A DNA stretch of 64,000 nucleotides from Psychromonas sp. MB-3u-54 (GTDB lineage Bacteria; Pseudomonadota; Gammaproteobacteria; Enterobacterales; Psychromonadaceae), in NCBI RefSeq assembly GCF_002836415.1, contig NZ_PJBP01000178.1, positions 1-64,000 on the forward strand, written 5' to 3'. Under the pieces are notes generated by a model. That model was not told the DNA's origin, searched no databases, and worked only from the letters and a program-made list of their open reading frames with translations. Numbering within the stretch: the stretch's first letter is position 1; every line of letters begins with the position of its first letter. The translations under genes and the position numbers were made by a program. Below, piece by piece: positions 56,001 to 63,797 of this stretch.

Positions 56001-56864
56001 TAAACCAATATCATATTTTTTTGCCAGTAAGCATAAAGATTTTAGTTTTTGCGGAAGTTCCTTAATCACTCGGTCTCTGTGACTAAACTCGTAGCGGGGA
56101 TGAATAGCTGATAATTTAACAGAGATCCCGGGGCTTTTTCGAGGGCCTCTGCCTTTAGCTGCTTCACCAATAACAACGATTGCCTTGGCATAGGATTGAA
56201 AATAACGTTCCGCATCTTGTTCAGTTCTTGCGCCTTCACCCAGCACATCGTAAGAATAGACATAACCACTACGTTCTTTTTCTTCCGCACGCTTGACCGC
56301 AGCAACAATAGTTTCACCTATTACAAACTGCTCTCCCATGACCTTCATCGCAATATTCATCGCTTTACGAATGACGGGTTCACCCATTCTTCCAAGGGTT
56401 TTCTTTAATAAGCCAAACTGATTGCTTTTGCGGCTATCACTGAAATTAACCATACTGCCGGTTAACAACAGGCCCCAGGATGATGCATTCACAAAGAGTG
56501 AATTACTGGTACCTAAATGTGTACTCCAGTGGCCCTTTGAAAGCTTATCGCGGATCAGCTCATCCTGCGTTTTTTTGTCAGGTACCCGTAATAATGCTTC
56601 CGCCAGGCACATTAGCACCACACCTTCAGCCGAAGAAAGAGAATATTCATTGAGTAATGCTTCAACAACGCCAGTACCTTCCTGCTGACGGCGTATTTGC
56701 AGCACCATTTTGCGCGCACGCTCCCAGGCACGGCTACGTGCGCGCATATTAACTTCTGCCTCGGGCAAAATATGATCAACAGCCAAATTTTCATCGATAC
56801 GGTGAAAATCTCGAATTTTTTGGCGAATAGTAGACTCGGTGACTAAGTTACCATCAAACAACAT
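53070..56864 (-). CDS. putA: Bifunctional proline dehydrogenase / L-glutamate-5-semialdehyde dehydrogenase
   Basis: About 1264 residues. Helical arm and PRODH barrel (to about 540; VKGAYWDTEIKNAQ and RRLLENGANSSFVN bind FAD/substrate), P5C dehydrogenase (about 570-1040; ISPWNFPLAIFMGQVAAAIV, catalytic Cys in SAGQRCSALR), and the C-terminal ALDH-like domain. It oxidises proline to glutamate, channelling P5C. Compared with E. coli PutA it lacks the N-terminal ribbon-helix-helix, so it is probably not its own repressor. The ATG at 56864 is preferred because the upstream extension to 56942 is unlike the family and overlaps a palindrome. It is complete and intact. Confidence 0.94.
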   Translation of the reverse strand: MLFDGNLVTESTIRQKIRDFHRIDENLAVDHILPEAEVNMRARSRAWERARKMVLQIRRQQEGTGVVEALLNEYSLSSAEGVVLMCLAEALLRVPDKKTQDELIRDKLSKGHWSTHLGTSNSLFVNASSWGLLLTGSMVNFSDSRKSNQFGLLKKTLGRMGEPVIRKAMNIAMKVMGEQFVIGETIVAAVKRAEEKERSGYVYSYDVLGEGARTEQDAERYFQSYAKAIVVIGEAAKGRGPRKSPGISVKLSAIHPRYEFSHRDRVIKELPQKLKSLCLLAKKYDIGLTVDAEESERLDISLDIIEIVFSDPELNDWDGFGLAVQAYQKRAIFVIDWLRELTEKVGRKLMVRLVKGAYWDTEIKNAQKDGLEHYPVFTRKSSTDVSYHACANRLLDYRDTIYPQFATHNAYTASVIIELAGDDKEGFEFQCLHGMGDSLYDQIVTTDNIQCRIYAPVGQHEDLLAYLVRRLLENGANSSFVNAIVDESRPVESLLEDPVEKTQRLKVTYNEQILKPIKLFGQERDNSKGLDLNDINQITPLRESLDRWFNDHLITAEQVPDDCFAVKNPADHNEIIGFHRHDSREQMVAKLAKAHDSFETWSETPIEERANLLRRTADILERHMDELIAICIKEAGKIAQDGIDEVREAVDFCRYYAARAEELAEDNRLEPRGVVLCISPWNFPLAIFMGQVAAAIVTGNTVIAKPAEQTSLIALRAIQLMESVGMPEGTVTAVIARGPAVGEALLEDERIKAVVFTGSTTTGTLISRILANRAGDQIPLIAETGGQNCMVVDSTALPEQVVDDVISSGFQSAGQRCSALRVLFLQEEIADGMTKMLIGALKELHIGDPAQLSTDVGPVIDSKALTSLEAHVKDMEHKADLLYECPVPENNGTFFAPRLYQIADISVLEREVFGPCVHIVRFKGDQLANTIEKINATGFGLTMGIHTRIEERAIELAKLSRAGNVYINRNMIGAVVGVQPFGGTGLSGTGPKAGGPNYLSRFMNEKATPAPLQDDSVLGDDKALISNKVSNLETLAFMKNAIKVEPEWRVTNLNDRISAVRQLLAQIAKVTIVEELADDFNSTLAAARSQLISIEKKMRRPKALPGPTGESNVLYLEPRGILVCFADKNVTFEYWTLAIVTALATGNTVISVVSDLFYEEALAFRDKFNATGAPKGVLQVAKLCHLEALLEQDKLAGVVIDSHSPRRTFMVRKLAEREGAILPVITSEYTDHLIQRLLTEKSISIDITASGGNTSLMTLVEEED

Positions 56865-56927
56865 ACGCAACCCCCAGGAAGCTAAATACTTAAGTATTAG
56901 GATAGAAAGATTCGGCGAGTATATAGT

Positions 56928-56945
56928 AGATTGTTCGAACAATCT
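56928..56945 (-). promoter_or_regulatory. Palindromic operator candidate upstream of putA
   Basis: AGATTGTTCGAACAATCT is a perfect 18-base palindrome 64 bases upstream of the putA ATG. On the minus strand it is followed within a few bases by TATACT, a possible -10 box, so it lies where a repressor or activator would act. The binding protein is not known. Confidence 0.55.
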
Positions 56946-57289
56946 TTAGTGAAATTAAAATAAATATTTAAAATAAAAAAGAGTTATTAAGTGCTGCCAA
57001 AGCCCTTAATTTATCACCACTAAAATTAACTAAATCACGGTAGAATCAATTCTGGATTGACCCTGCCAATCGCCTGAAAACAGACCTGAAATACGGCTAT
57101 TTACGAAGAAAAATGAAAAATTACGATCAGGTTTTGTTGCAGTCTTGCATAACGGAAAAAAGATGCTGTTCAAAACTTTTTTTTTTTGCTGGGAGGCTGT
57201 CTATATTACATCAAAACAAAGTAAAGTTAAGATAAATCGCGCCCTTGTGGTTGCTATAATAATTCCAATTTAAAACTAGGGAGAAATAC
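56946..57289. promoter_or_regulatory. Divergent region between putA and the thioesterase gene
   Basis: AT-rich spacer. TAGGGAGAAATAC precedes the thioesterase ATG as ribosome binding site. GTTGCTATAATAATTCC near 57250 contains a TATAAT box likely to be its -10 element. A long T run lies at 57178-57187. Nothing else was recognised. Confidence 0.4.
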
Positions 57290-57670
57290 ATGAAAAATAT
57301 TGTTGTACCATTTCTTGAGCACACCGGTGCTTCATTAAAGAACTTTTCCAAAGGTAAGGCGGAAGTTGAATTACATGTACAGCCATATCATCTCCAACAT
57401 ATAGGTTTTGTACACGGTGGTGTGATCTCCACTCTTATGGATAACACCGGCTGGTATGCCGCAGTATCTAATCTTGAAGACGGATTTACGGCGGTCACCA
57501 TGGAGATAAAGATAAACTACCTAAAACCTGCTTTAGGAAAGTATCTGCTAGCCTCCGCTGTTGTAAAGCGGCAGGGTCGTACGACCTCTTTTGTGACCAT
57601 AGAGCTTCATGATCAAGGGGAACTTATCGCCTATGCAACGGGAACCTATGCGCTTATAAAAGAGGATTAA
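57290..57670 (+). CDS. PaaI-type hotdog thioesterase
   Basis: 126 residues with a single hotdog fold. GFVHGGVISTLMDNTGWYAA holds the HGG(V/A)-x(n)-D motif of the PaaI group (Asp as catalytic residue), and MEIKINYLKPALG is the second signature. It hydrolyses acyl- or aryl-CoA esters in the cytoplasm. It stands alone, divergent from putA, with no pathway neighbour, so the substrate is unknown. Confidence 0.88.
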   Translation: MKNIVVPFLEHTGASLKNFSKGKAEVELHVQPYHLQHIGFVHGGVISTLMDNTGWYAAVSNLEDGFTAVTMEIKINYLKPALGKYLLASAVVKRQGRTTSFVTIELHDQGELIAYATGTYALIKED

Positions 57671-57802
57671 ACCTTTAAACCCCTCTTTACAGATCACTTG
57701 CTGATAGGAGCCTATTTTTTAAATTATCTGAGAGATCAACAGGGCCTGAGGCGAAAGGGTATAAAAAGCCTGATAATCTAAGGTCTTACTGAATCTGTTT
57801 TT

Positions 57803-59341
57803 TTAAAAAATAGACTCAATTGTCTTGTCTATATAACAACTCGGCTGGCGCGGACATACTGCTCCCCGAGAACAAATTAACCTTGCCTCACCTGCAATTC
57901 CGCGCTCAATCCAATTAATATTTAAAATCCGCGCCACACTGATTAACACTTTTTTGATATGCGCGGGTATTTTCGCCGAACCACCGTTAGCAATACAAAT
58001 TTGTTTTAATTCTCGAACCAGCGCCAGTGCATCATGACCCTGTGCGTCAATCGCGGGATTCAAATCAATGCCGGCACACAAAACATGGTTCACATCTGCC
58101 GAGTCCTGCACTTTAATCGATTCACAGCAGTATATTTTGGGCGTGCCATTTTCATTGAGTATCGATATTTGTGCGGCAGTACCCTTAGCGTTCATTCCGA
58201 GCATGCGAAATACAGACCAGTGCTGGCAGGGATCTTTTACGACGCGCATATTTCCCCAGGGTAACGGGATACCGTTACCCCGGTAAACTGCCTTTAGCTG
58301 ACCCGGGCTGTAAGCATCAAAATAATGCCAGTTTGGATAGGCTGAAACAGCCGTCATACGACGCATAACAACAGATTCTGATACGTCTATTTGTTTGCAG
58401 ACATTGACTTCATAACCATGACGATCCAGCAACTGCCGAAAAGCTACCTTAGGGCAGAGCAGCGCCGCGGCAAAAAAACTGCATTCAAAATCGTGCCATG
58501 CATACAATATATCCTGCGCATCCAGGCTGGTGGAATAGGACTGGTTCTGCGTTGAATTCTGCACGTCATACTGGGTTTTATCTCCCGCCACCATAATGCT
58601 TTTTTCACCATCACTATTGTGTAAAACACGGTGACCTATATGGACGGCAAGCTCATATTTGAGACGGGGAGTGTTTTTTTTCAGAATAGAGTTCAGGTAA
58701 ACGGTGCCGGGGGGCTGAAAGTAGGAAGTAATCATGTGCTTCGACTTTTCATTTGCAGGGCTTTGGCGATCACCGGGTAATTTGCTGAACCAGCGTATTT
58801 TCAGGCCTTTCTGCTCTGCAATTTCCATTAAGTCTTCAACATATAACGGCATGCGTTTTTTACCCACCTCTTCAGCCGCACGTTCTAAATCAGGAAAGTG
58901 ATTCTGATGATGTTCCTGATGAGCACGAATCAGTAAGTGCGCAAACTGCCTGCCGCTGGTACCTGTTTGTGAGAGCATTTCCGGAATGGCTATCTGTAGA
59001 ATTTCATTTGAAAAAAGAAAACTTGGCTCAAGTGCCATCCCCTTTATGCCGCCACGGCTACCTTTCTCGGGGGTGATTTCAGCCTGCTCCGAGGCGTCAT
59101 CTAGAAACCATTGCATATTTTTTTGAAAAACCTGTGCAATGACTTCCAGCATGTCTTCACCGGGCACGCGTTTCCCTCTTTCTATCATCGAAAGGTAAGA
59201 CACCGAGGGTGCACATTCTGGCTCTAATTTCACACAACGGGCAGATAAATCATCGAGTGTTAAATTATTTCTTTTCCGTAAGTTACGGATTTTAGTGCCA
59301 AGAAAATGCGATTGTCTGATTAATGTTTTTGAATTTTTCAT
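57803..59341 (-). CDS. XRE-family regulator with DUF3612 domain, glyoxylate-gene control
   Basis: 512 residues. An N-terminal XRE helix-turn-helix (about 14-75; LGTKIRNLRKRNNLTLDDLS, SVSYLSMIERGKRVPGEDML) precedes an IrrE-like region (ELAVHIGHRVLHNS, resembling an HExxH-type segment without the Glu) and a DUF3612 C-terminal domain with clustered cysteines (ICSRGAVCPRQPSCY). It is transcribed away from glcB-aceA, and similar proteins lie beside glyoxylate genes in Vibrio. It resembles short-chain acyl-CoA-sensing ScfR/RamB regulators, so it probably tunes the shunt to acetate supply. This function is inferred. Confidence 0.85.
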   Translation of the reverse strand: MKNSKTLIRQSHFLGTKIRNLRKRNNLTLDDLSARCVKLEPECAPSVSYLSMIERGKRVPGEDMLEVIAQVFQKNMQWFLDDASEQAEITPEKGSRGGIKGMALEPSFLFSNEILQIAIPEMLSQTGTSGRQFAHLLIRAHQEHHQNHFPDLERAAEEVGKKRMPLYVEDLMEIAEQKGLKIRWFSKLPGDRQSPANEKSKHMITSYFQPPGTVYLNSILKKNTPRLKYELAVHIGHRVLHNSDGEKSIMVAGDKTQYDVQNSTQNQSYSTSLDAQDILYAWHDFECSFFAAALLCPKVAFRQLLDRHGYEVNVCKQIDVSESVVMRRMTAVSAYPNWHYFDAYSPGQLKAVYRGNGIPLPWGNMRVVKDPCQHWSVFRMLGMNAKGTAAQISILNENGTPKIYCCESIKVQDSADVNHVLCAGIDLNPAIDAQGHDALALVRELKQICIANGGSAKIPAHIKKVLISVARILNINWIERGIAGEARLICSRGAVCPRQPSCYIDKTIESIF

Positions 59342-59527
59342 TTTGTAAAATTTACACTGTGTAATTTCCTTTGTGAAATTATAAGGAAATTAAGTGTAGA
59401 CTTCTAGTCGTAGAATGAAAAACGAACATAAGTTGTTTAAAATGTAACCCTGATCACTTTTTCAATTAATTTCAATAAGTGATCAGGCATAGGATTAAGC
59501 GGTCAAATCAATAGAAGGAATGCAGCC
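59342..59527. promoter_or_regulatory. Divergent operator region of the glyoxylate genes
   Basis: Contains TTACACTGTGTAA (59352-59364), a perfect odd palindrome 11 bases from the regulator ATG, and an inverted repeat AATTTCCTT (59363-59371) / AAGGAAATT (59383-59391). AAGTGTAGA at 59393-59401 resembles half of the first palindrome. Such dense symmetry suggests binding sites for the adjacent XRE/DUF3612 protein, giving autoregulation and control of glcB. AAGGAATG precedes the glcB start. Binding is inferred. Confidence 0.6.
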
Positions 59528-61696
59528 ATGAATTTACCACAACAAAAACAGAGTGAAATTGAGTCAGGTTTTTACAATTTCATCAATCAAGAAGTACTGC
59601 CACATACAAATTTGAATGCTGATGATTTCTGGTTTGACTTGATGAAATTGGTCAACGATTTTTCACCCCTTAATTCGCAGTTATTAGCCACGCGTAAAAC
59701 AATGCAGAAGCAGATCGATGAGTGGCATCGGTCGCATCAGAACTTTGAGCAACCGGACTACCTGAAATTTTTGAAAGAAATCGGTTATTTAGTCGAGCAG
59801 GGCGAATCCTTTAACATCGAAACGCAGAATGTGGACAGTGAAATATCCACATTAGCCGGGCCGCAGCTAGTTGTGCCGGTACAAAATGCACGCTTTGCAT
59901 TAAATGCTGCCAATGCCAGATGGGGTAGTTTATACGATGCCTATTACGGCACTGATGTTATCCAGAAAACCGGTGCGTTAAAACCCGGTTCTGAATTTAA
60001 TATAGCCCGCGGCCAACGTGTGATTACCTTAGCTAAAGACTTTCTTGATGAAGTGTGCCCGCTTGACAGCGGCTCGCACCATGATGTTTTAAGCTATTTG
60101 GTTTATTACCAGCATCTTCTGGCTTTTTTCCCGGACGGCAGTAAAACCGGCTTAAAAACCCCTGCTCAGTTTATTGCATTAGATGGTTCGAAAAGCGATC
60201 CGAGTTATCTTCTTTTGAAAAACAATGGCTTGCATATTGGTATTATGATTGATCGTCACGGAAAAATTGGCTGTTCAGATCTTGCCGGCATTGATGATAT
60301 TCAAATAGAATCTGCTCTGACCACTATCATGGATTTTGAAGACTCGATTTCGGCTGTGGATGCGCAGGATAAAGTTGAAGCCTACAAAAACTGGCTGGGT
60401 TTAATTAAAGGTGATTTAAGCGCAAATTTCAGCAAAGACGGTAAACAGGTGAAACGCCAGCTTAATCAGGACAAAGCCTTCATCGACAAAGACGGTGAGA
60501 AATATGTTGTTCACGGGCGAGCTTTGCTGATGGTGCGTAATGTTGGTCATTTAATGGGTAGCGATTTAATCCAGGACAGTGAGGGCAATAATGCCCCCGA
60601 AGGTATTATTGATGCGGCTATTACCGCGTTAATCGGCAGTATCGATTTACAGGAAAAGACCGGTAATAAGATCCGCAATAGCCGCAGCGGCAGCATCTAT
60701 ATTGTTAAGCCTAAAATGCATGGCCCGGACGAAGTCGCTTTTACTTGTGACTTGTTCAGCCGCGTGGAGAAGATGCTTAAACTGCAGCCTAATACCATTA
60801 AGCTCGGAATTATGGATGAAGAACGCCGTACATCGGTAAATCTGAAAGAGTGTATTCGGGCAGCAAAATCCCGGGTGGTCTTTATTAATACCGGTTTCTT
60901 AGACAGAACCGGTGATGAAATCCATACCAGTAAAGAAGCGGGTGCTGTTTATCCTAAAGCGCTGATCAAAACGATGCCCTGGTTTGATGCCTACGAAAAT
61001 AACAACGTAGATGTTGGACTCGCCTGCGGATTCGCCGGAAAAGCGCAGATTGGTAAAGGTATGTGGGCAATGCCCGATGAAATGAAAAAAATGATGAAGG
61101 AGAAAATTCAACATCCTTTATCCGGTGCAAATACTGCATGGGTGCCGTCGCCTACCGCTGCGACATTACATGCTCTACATTATCATAAGGTAGATGTTTT
61201 TAAAGAGCAGCTGAAAATAGCGCAGCGCCCGGCTGCCAAGCTGACGGATTTGTTAACCCTTCCGATTATGCCGAGTGATTATCCCTTGTCGTCGAAAGAG
61301 ATTGAAAAAGAGTTAGAAAACAATATTCAGGGCATTTTAGGTTACGTGGTGCGCTGGATTGAAATGGGCATAGGCTGTTCAAAAGTGCCCGATATTAACA
61401 ATGTTGGATTAATGGAGGATCGTGCCACCCTGCGTATTTCAAGTCAGCATATCGCCAACTGGTTAAAACACGATATATGCAACACCGAGCAAGTAAGCCG
61501 CATTATGTGCAATATGGCAAAAATTGTAGATAAACAAAATGCAGGGGTGCCTGGTTATCAGAACATGTCTCCTAATTATGAAACAAATTACGCATTTCAG
61601 GCCGCAGAAGCGTTAATTTTTGAAGGCTACGATCAACCCAATGGATATACAGAACCGTTATTACATGAGTACAGAATGTTTGCAAAAATTTCCTAG
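59528..61696 (+). CDS. glcB: Malate synthase G
   Basis: 722 residues, the size of the monomeric G form rather than the A form (about 530). Blocks: NLNADDFWFDLMKLVNDFSP, NAANARWGSLYDAYYGTD, TTIMDFEDSISAVDAQDK (catalytic Asp region), IKLGIMDEERRTSVNLKECI and GKGMWAMPDEM. It condenses glyoxylate with acetyl-CoA to malate in the cytoplasm. It is followed by isocitrate lyase after 68 bases, so the two shunt enzymes are co-transcribed. A hairpin begins right at its stop. Confidence 0.95.
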   Translation: MNLPQQKQSEIESGFYNFINQEVLPHTNLNADDFWFDLMKLVNDFSPLNSQLLATRKTMQKQIDEWHRSHQNFEQPDYLKFLKEIGYLVEQGESFNIETQNVDSEISTLAGPQLVVPVQNARFALNAANARWGSLYDAYYGTDVIQKTGALKPGSEFNIARGQRVITLAKDFLDEVCPLDSGSHHDVLSYLVYYQHLLAFFPDGSKTGLKTPAQFIALDGSKSDPSYLLLKNNGLHIGIMIDRHGKIGCSDLAGIDDIQIESALTTIMDFEDSISAVDAQDKVEAYKNWLGLIKGDLSANFSKDGKQVKRQLNQDKAFIDKDGEKYVVHGRALLMVRNVGHLMGSDLIQDSEGNNAPEGIIDAAITALIGSIDLQEKTGNKIRNSRSGSIYIVKPKMHGPDEVAFTCDLFSRVEKMLKLQPNTIKLGIMDEERRTSVNLKECIRAAKSRVVFINTGFLDRTGDEIHTSKEAGAVYPKALIKTMPWFDAYENNNVDVGLACGFAGKAQIGKGMWAMPDEMKKMMKEKIQHPLSGANTAWVPSPTAATLHALHYHKVDVFKEQLKIAQRPAAKLTDLLTLPIMPSDYPLSSKEIEKELENNIQGILGYVVRWIEMGIGCSKVPDINNVGLMEDRATLRISSQHIANWLKHDICNTEQVSRIMCNMAKIVDKQNAGVPGYQNMSPNYETNYAFQAAEALIFEGYDQPNGYTEPLLHEYRMFAKIS

Positions 61697-61715
61697 AAAT
61701 AACCGATTCTAGGAA
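61690..61715 (+). promoter_or_regulatory. Intercistronic hairpin between glcB and aceA
   Basis: TTCCTAGAA (61690-61698) and TTCTAGGAA (61707-61715) pair perfectly; the glcB TAG is inside the left arm. No T run follows, so it is not a standard terminator. It may stabilise the upstream message or set the ratio of the two proteins. Confidence 0.55.
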
Positions 61716-61764
61716 TATTAATCTAACCACTAATGGATTCAACTACTGAGAGAGAGAGTTTATC

Positions 61765-63360
61765 ATGAATTATAATACTGAAAAAAATAATGCTAGTAAT
61801 GTTATTTCACAACAGGGTGATGCTTGGAAAGCGATTAATCCTGAGTACGTTGCCCGTTTGCGCTCGCAAAACCGTTTTAAAACAGGTATTGATATTGCTA
61901 AATACACCGCGGCAATTATGCGCGAAGATATGGATGCATATGATACCGACAGTAAAAACTATACCCAGTCTCTAGGTTGCTGGCATGGATTTGTCGGTCA
62001 GCAAAAAATGATCTCTATTAAAAAGCATTTTACGACGACTAAAGGTACCTATTTATATCTTTCCGGTTGGATGGTTGCGGCAATGCGTTCTGAATTTGGT
62101 CCGCTTCCTGACCAGTCAATGCATGAAAAAACCAGTGTTCCGATGTTAATAGAAGAGCTTTACACTTTCTTAAAACAAGCGGATGCTCGTGAGCTTGGTC
62201 ATATCTTTCAAGAGTTAGATGCGGCTAATGATAAAGGTGATCAAGTAGCAGCTCAGGCGGCGCTAAAGAAAATCAATGAATTTGAAACGCATGTTGTGCC
62301 TATTATCGCCGATATTGATGCGGGTTTTGGTAATGAAGAAGCAACTTACCTGTTAGCTAAAAAAATGATTGAAGCGGGTGCCTGCTGTATTCAGATTGAA
62401 AACCAGGTATCCGATGCCAAACAGTGTGGTCATCAGGATGGCAAAGTAACCGTCCCGCATGAAGACTTTTTGGCTAAGATTAATGCGGTACGTTATGCAT
62501 TTATGGAGTTGGGTGTGGAAGATGGTGTTATTGTTGCGCGAACGGATTCTTTAGGTGCAGGCTTAACTCAAAAAATTCCAGTATCCCAAGCACCTGGCGA
62601 TCTTGCTGAGCAGTATAATAACTTTATCGACGGGGAAGTACTTAATTCTTTAGAGCAGTTAAACTCGGGTGATATGGTATTAAGTCGTGGTGGAGAATTG
62701 ATTAAACCAAACCGCTTAGCCAATGGCCTGGTACGTTTTAAACCTGAGACTGGCGAAGATCGGGTAGTACTTGATTGTATTACTTCTCTGCAGAACGGTG
62801 CCGATTTATTGTGGATTGAAACGGAACAACCTAACGTTGGGCAAATTGCTGGTATGGTTAACCGTATTCGCGAAGCGGTTCCAAATGCCAAGCTTGTTTA
62901 TAATAACAGTCCATCATTTAACTGGACATTAAGCTTCAGACAGCAGATTTTCGATGCTTGGAATAAAGAAGGTAATGATGTTTCAGCTTATAAACGCGCT
63001 GATTTGATGAGCCCAGTTTATGATGATACTGAATTAGCCCTTGAAGCTGACCAACAAATACAGAACTTCCAGAAAGATGCGGCAAGAGAAGCAGGTATTT
63101 TCCATCACTTGATTACTTTACCTACTTACCATACTGCGGCATTGTCGACTGATAATCTTGCTAAAGATTACTTTGGTGAAATGGGTATGCTGGCTTATGT
63201 TAAAAACGTACAGAGAGAAGAAATTCGTCAGGGTCTTGCATGTGTAAAACATCAGGATATGTCCGGCTCTAATATGGGCGATGATCACAAAGAATATTTC
63301 TCTGGAGAGCAGGCGCTGAAAGCTTCTGGAGAGAACAATACTATGAGTCAGTTTTCATAG
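61765..63360 (+). CDS. aceA: Isocitrate lyase (long form)
   Basis: 531 residues, of the long type seen in Pseudomonas and Colwellia-like bacteria rather than the 434-residue enteric form. The catalytic Cys221 lies in AKQCGHQDGKV (K-Q-C-G-H in place of K-K-C-G-H, as usual for this type). VVPIIADIDAGFGNEEATYL binds Mg2+. It splits isocitrate to succinate and glyoxylate, the first shunt step. The ribosome binding site is GAGAGAGAG upstream of the ATG. Adjacent glcB completes the shunt; aceK is absent from the window. Confidence 0.96.
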   Translation: MNYNTEKNNASNVISQQGDAWKAINPEYVARLRSQNRFKTGIDIAKYTAAIMREDMDAYDTDSKNYTQSLGCWHGFVGQQKMISIKKHFTTTKGTYLYLSGWMVAAMRSEFGPLPDQSMHEKTSVPMLIEELYTFLKQADARELGHIFQELDAANDKGDQVAAQAALKKINEFETHVVPIIADIDAGFGNEEATYLLAKKMIEAGACCIQIENQVSDAKQCGHQDGKVTVPHEDFLAKINAVRYAFMELGVEDGVIVARTDSLGAGLTQKIPVSQAPGDLAEQYNNFIDGEVLNSLEQLNSGDMVLSRGGELIKPNRLANGLVRFKPETGEDRVVLDCITSLQNGADLLWIETEQPNVGQIAGMVNRIREAVPNAKLVYNNSPSFNWTLSFRQQIFDAWNKEGNDVSAYKRADLMSPVYDDTELALEADQQIQNFQKDAAREAGIFHHLITLPTYHTAALSTDNLAKDYFGEMGMLAYVKNVQREEIRQGLACVKHQDMSGSNMGDDHKEYFSGEQALKASGENNTMSQFS

Positions 63361-63406
63361 TGAATAAGTAATAGGCGCTATCAAAATCGCCTGATTATAA
63401 TCGCAT

Positions 63407-63430
63407 AAAGCATACTGGTGTATGCTTTTT
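63407..63430 (+). terminator. Terminator after aceA
   Basis: AAAGCATAC and GTATGCTTT pair around TGGT-type loop, followed by T8. It ends the glcB-aceA transcript. Confidence 0.85.
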
Positions 63431-63466
63431 TTTAGCTTTTATTTTTGTCGAATTTCCTCTGTTTCC

Positions 63467-63694
63467 TTAACACGCCTTTCGCCCCTCATGTAAATAATCT
63501 GTTTTTATCTCTTGCCGCAAAATACAACCTGATATCTTAGCTTGTGTTATACCGCCGAGGTGGTCCGCTTTGGGTTGCACGGTTTTATGCTGTGCAGTCA
63601 TCTTGTTGGCTTTTTTTTGTATTGCAGGGAATGACAATGTTGTCCAGATCACAATCAGGATCAACAGCATGGCTAAAGGCAGAGTTATTGCCAA
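63467..63694 (-). CDS. Doubtful 75-residue membrane-anchored ORF
   Basis: A TTG-start frame gives one hydrophobic helix (LPLAMLLILIVIWTTLSFPA) and a basic tail. There is no ribosome binding site and no recognised family. It lies in the gap between aceA and the amylosucrase-like gene. It may be chance; kept only because the helix is clean. Confidence 0.18.
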   Translation of the reverse strand: MAITLPLAMLLILIVIWTTLSFPAIQKKANKMTAQHKTVQPKADHLGGITQAKISGCILRQEIKTDYLHEGRKAC

Positions 63695-63797
63695 TTCATA
63701 TTTTAAATTGTTCGGTTTTACACTATGTTGAATGACTTTAATGGGCTATCGAAGCCAGTTGCGGTAAATTGTAATTATCAATATAAGCAGAATAAAT

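Noticed and set aside
53431-56688. Several 60-90-codon plus-strand frames inside putA
   Set aside because: They are antisense shadows of a complete, conserved gene and lack start signals.
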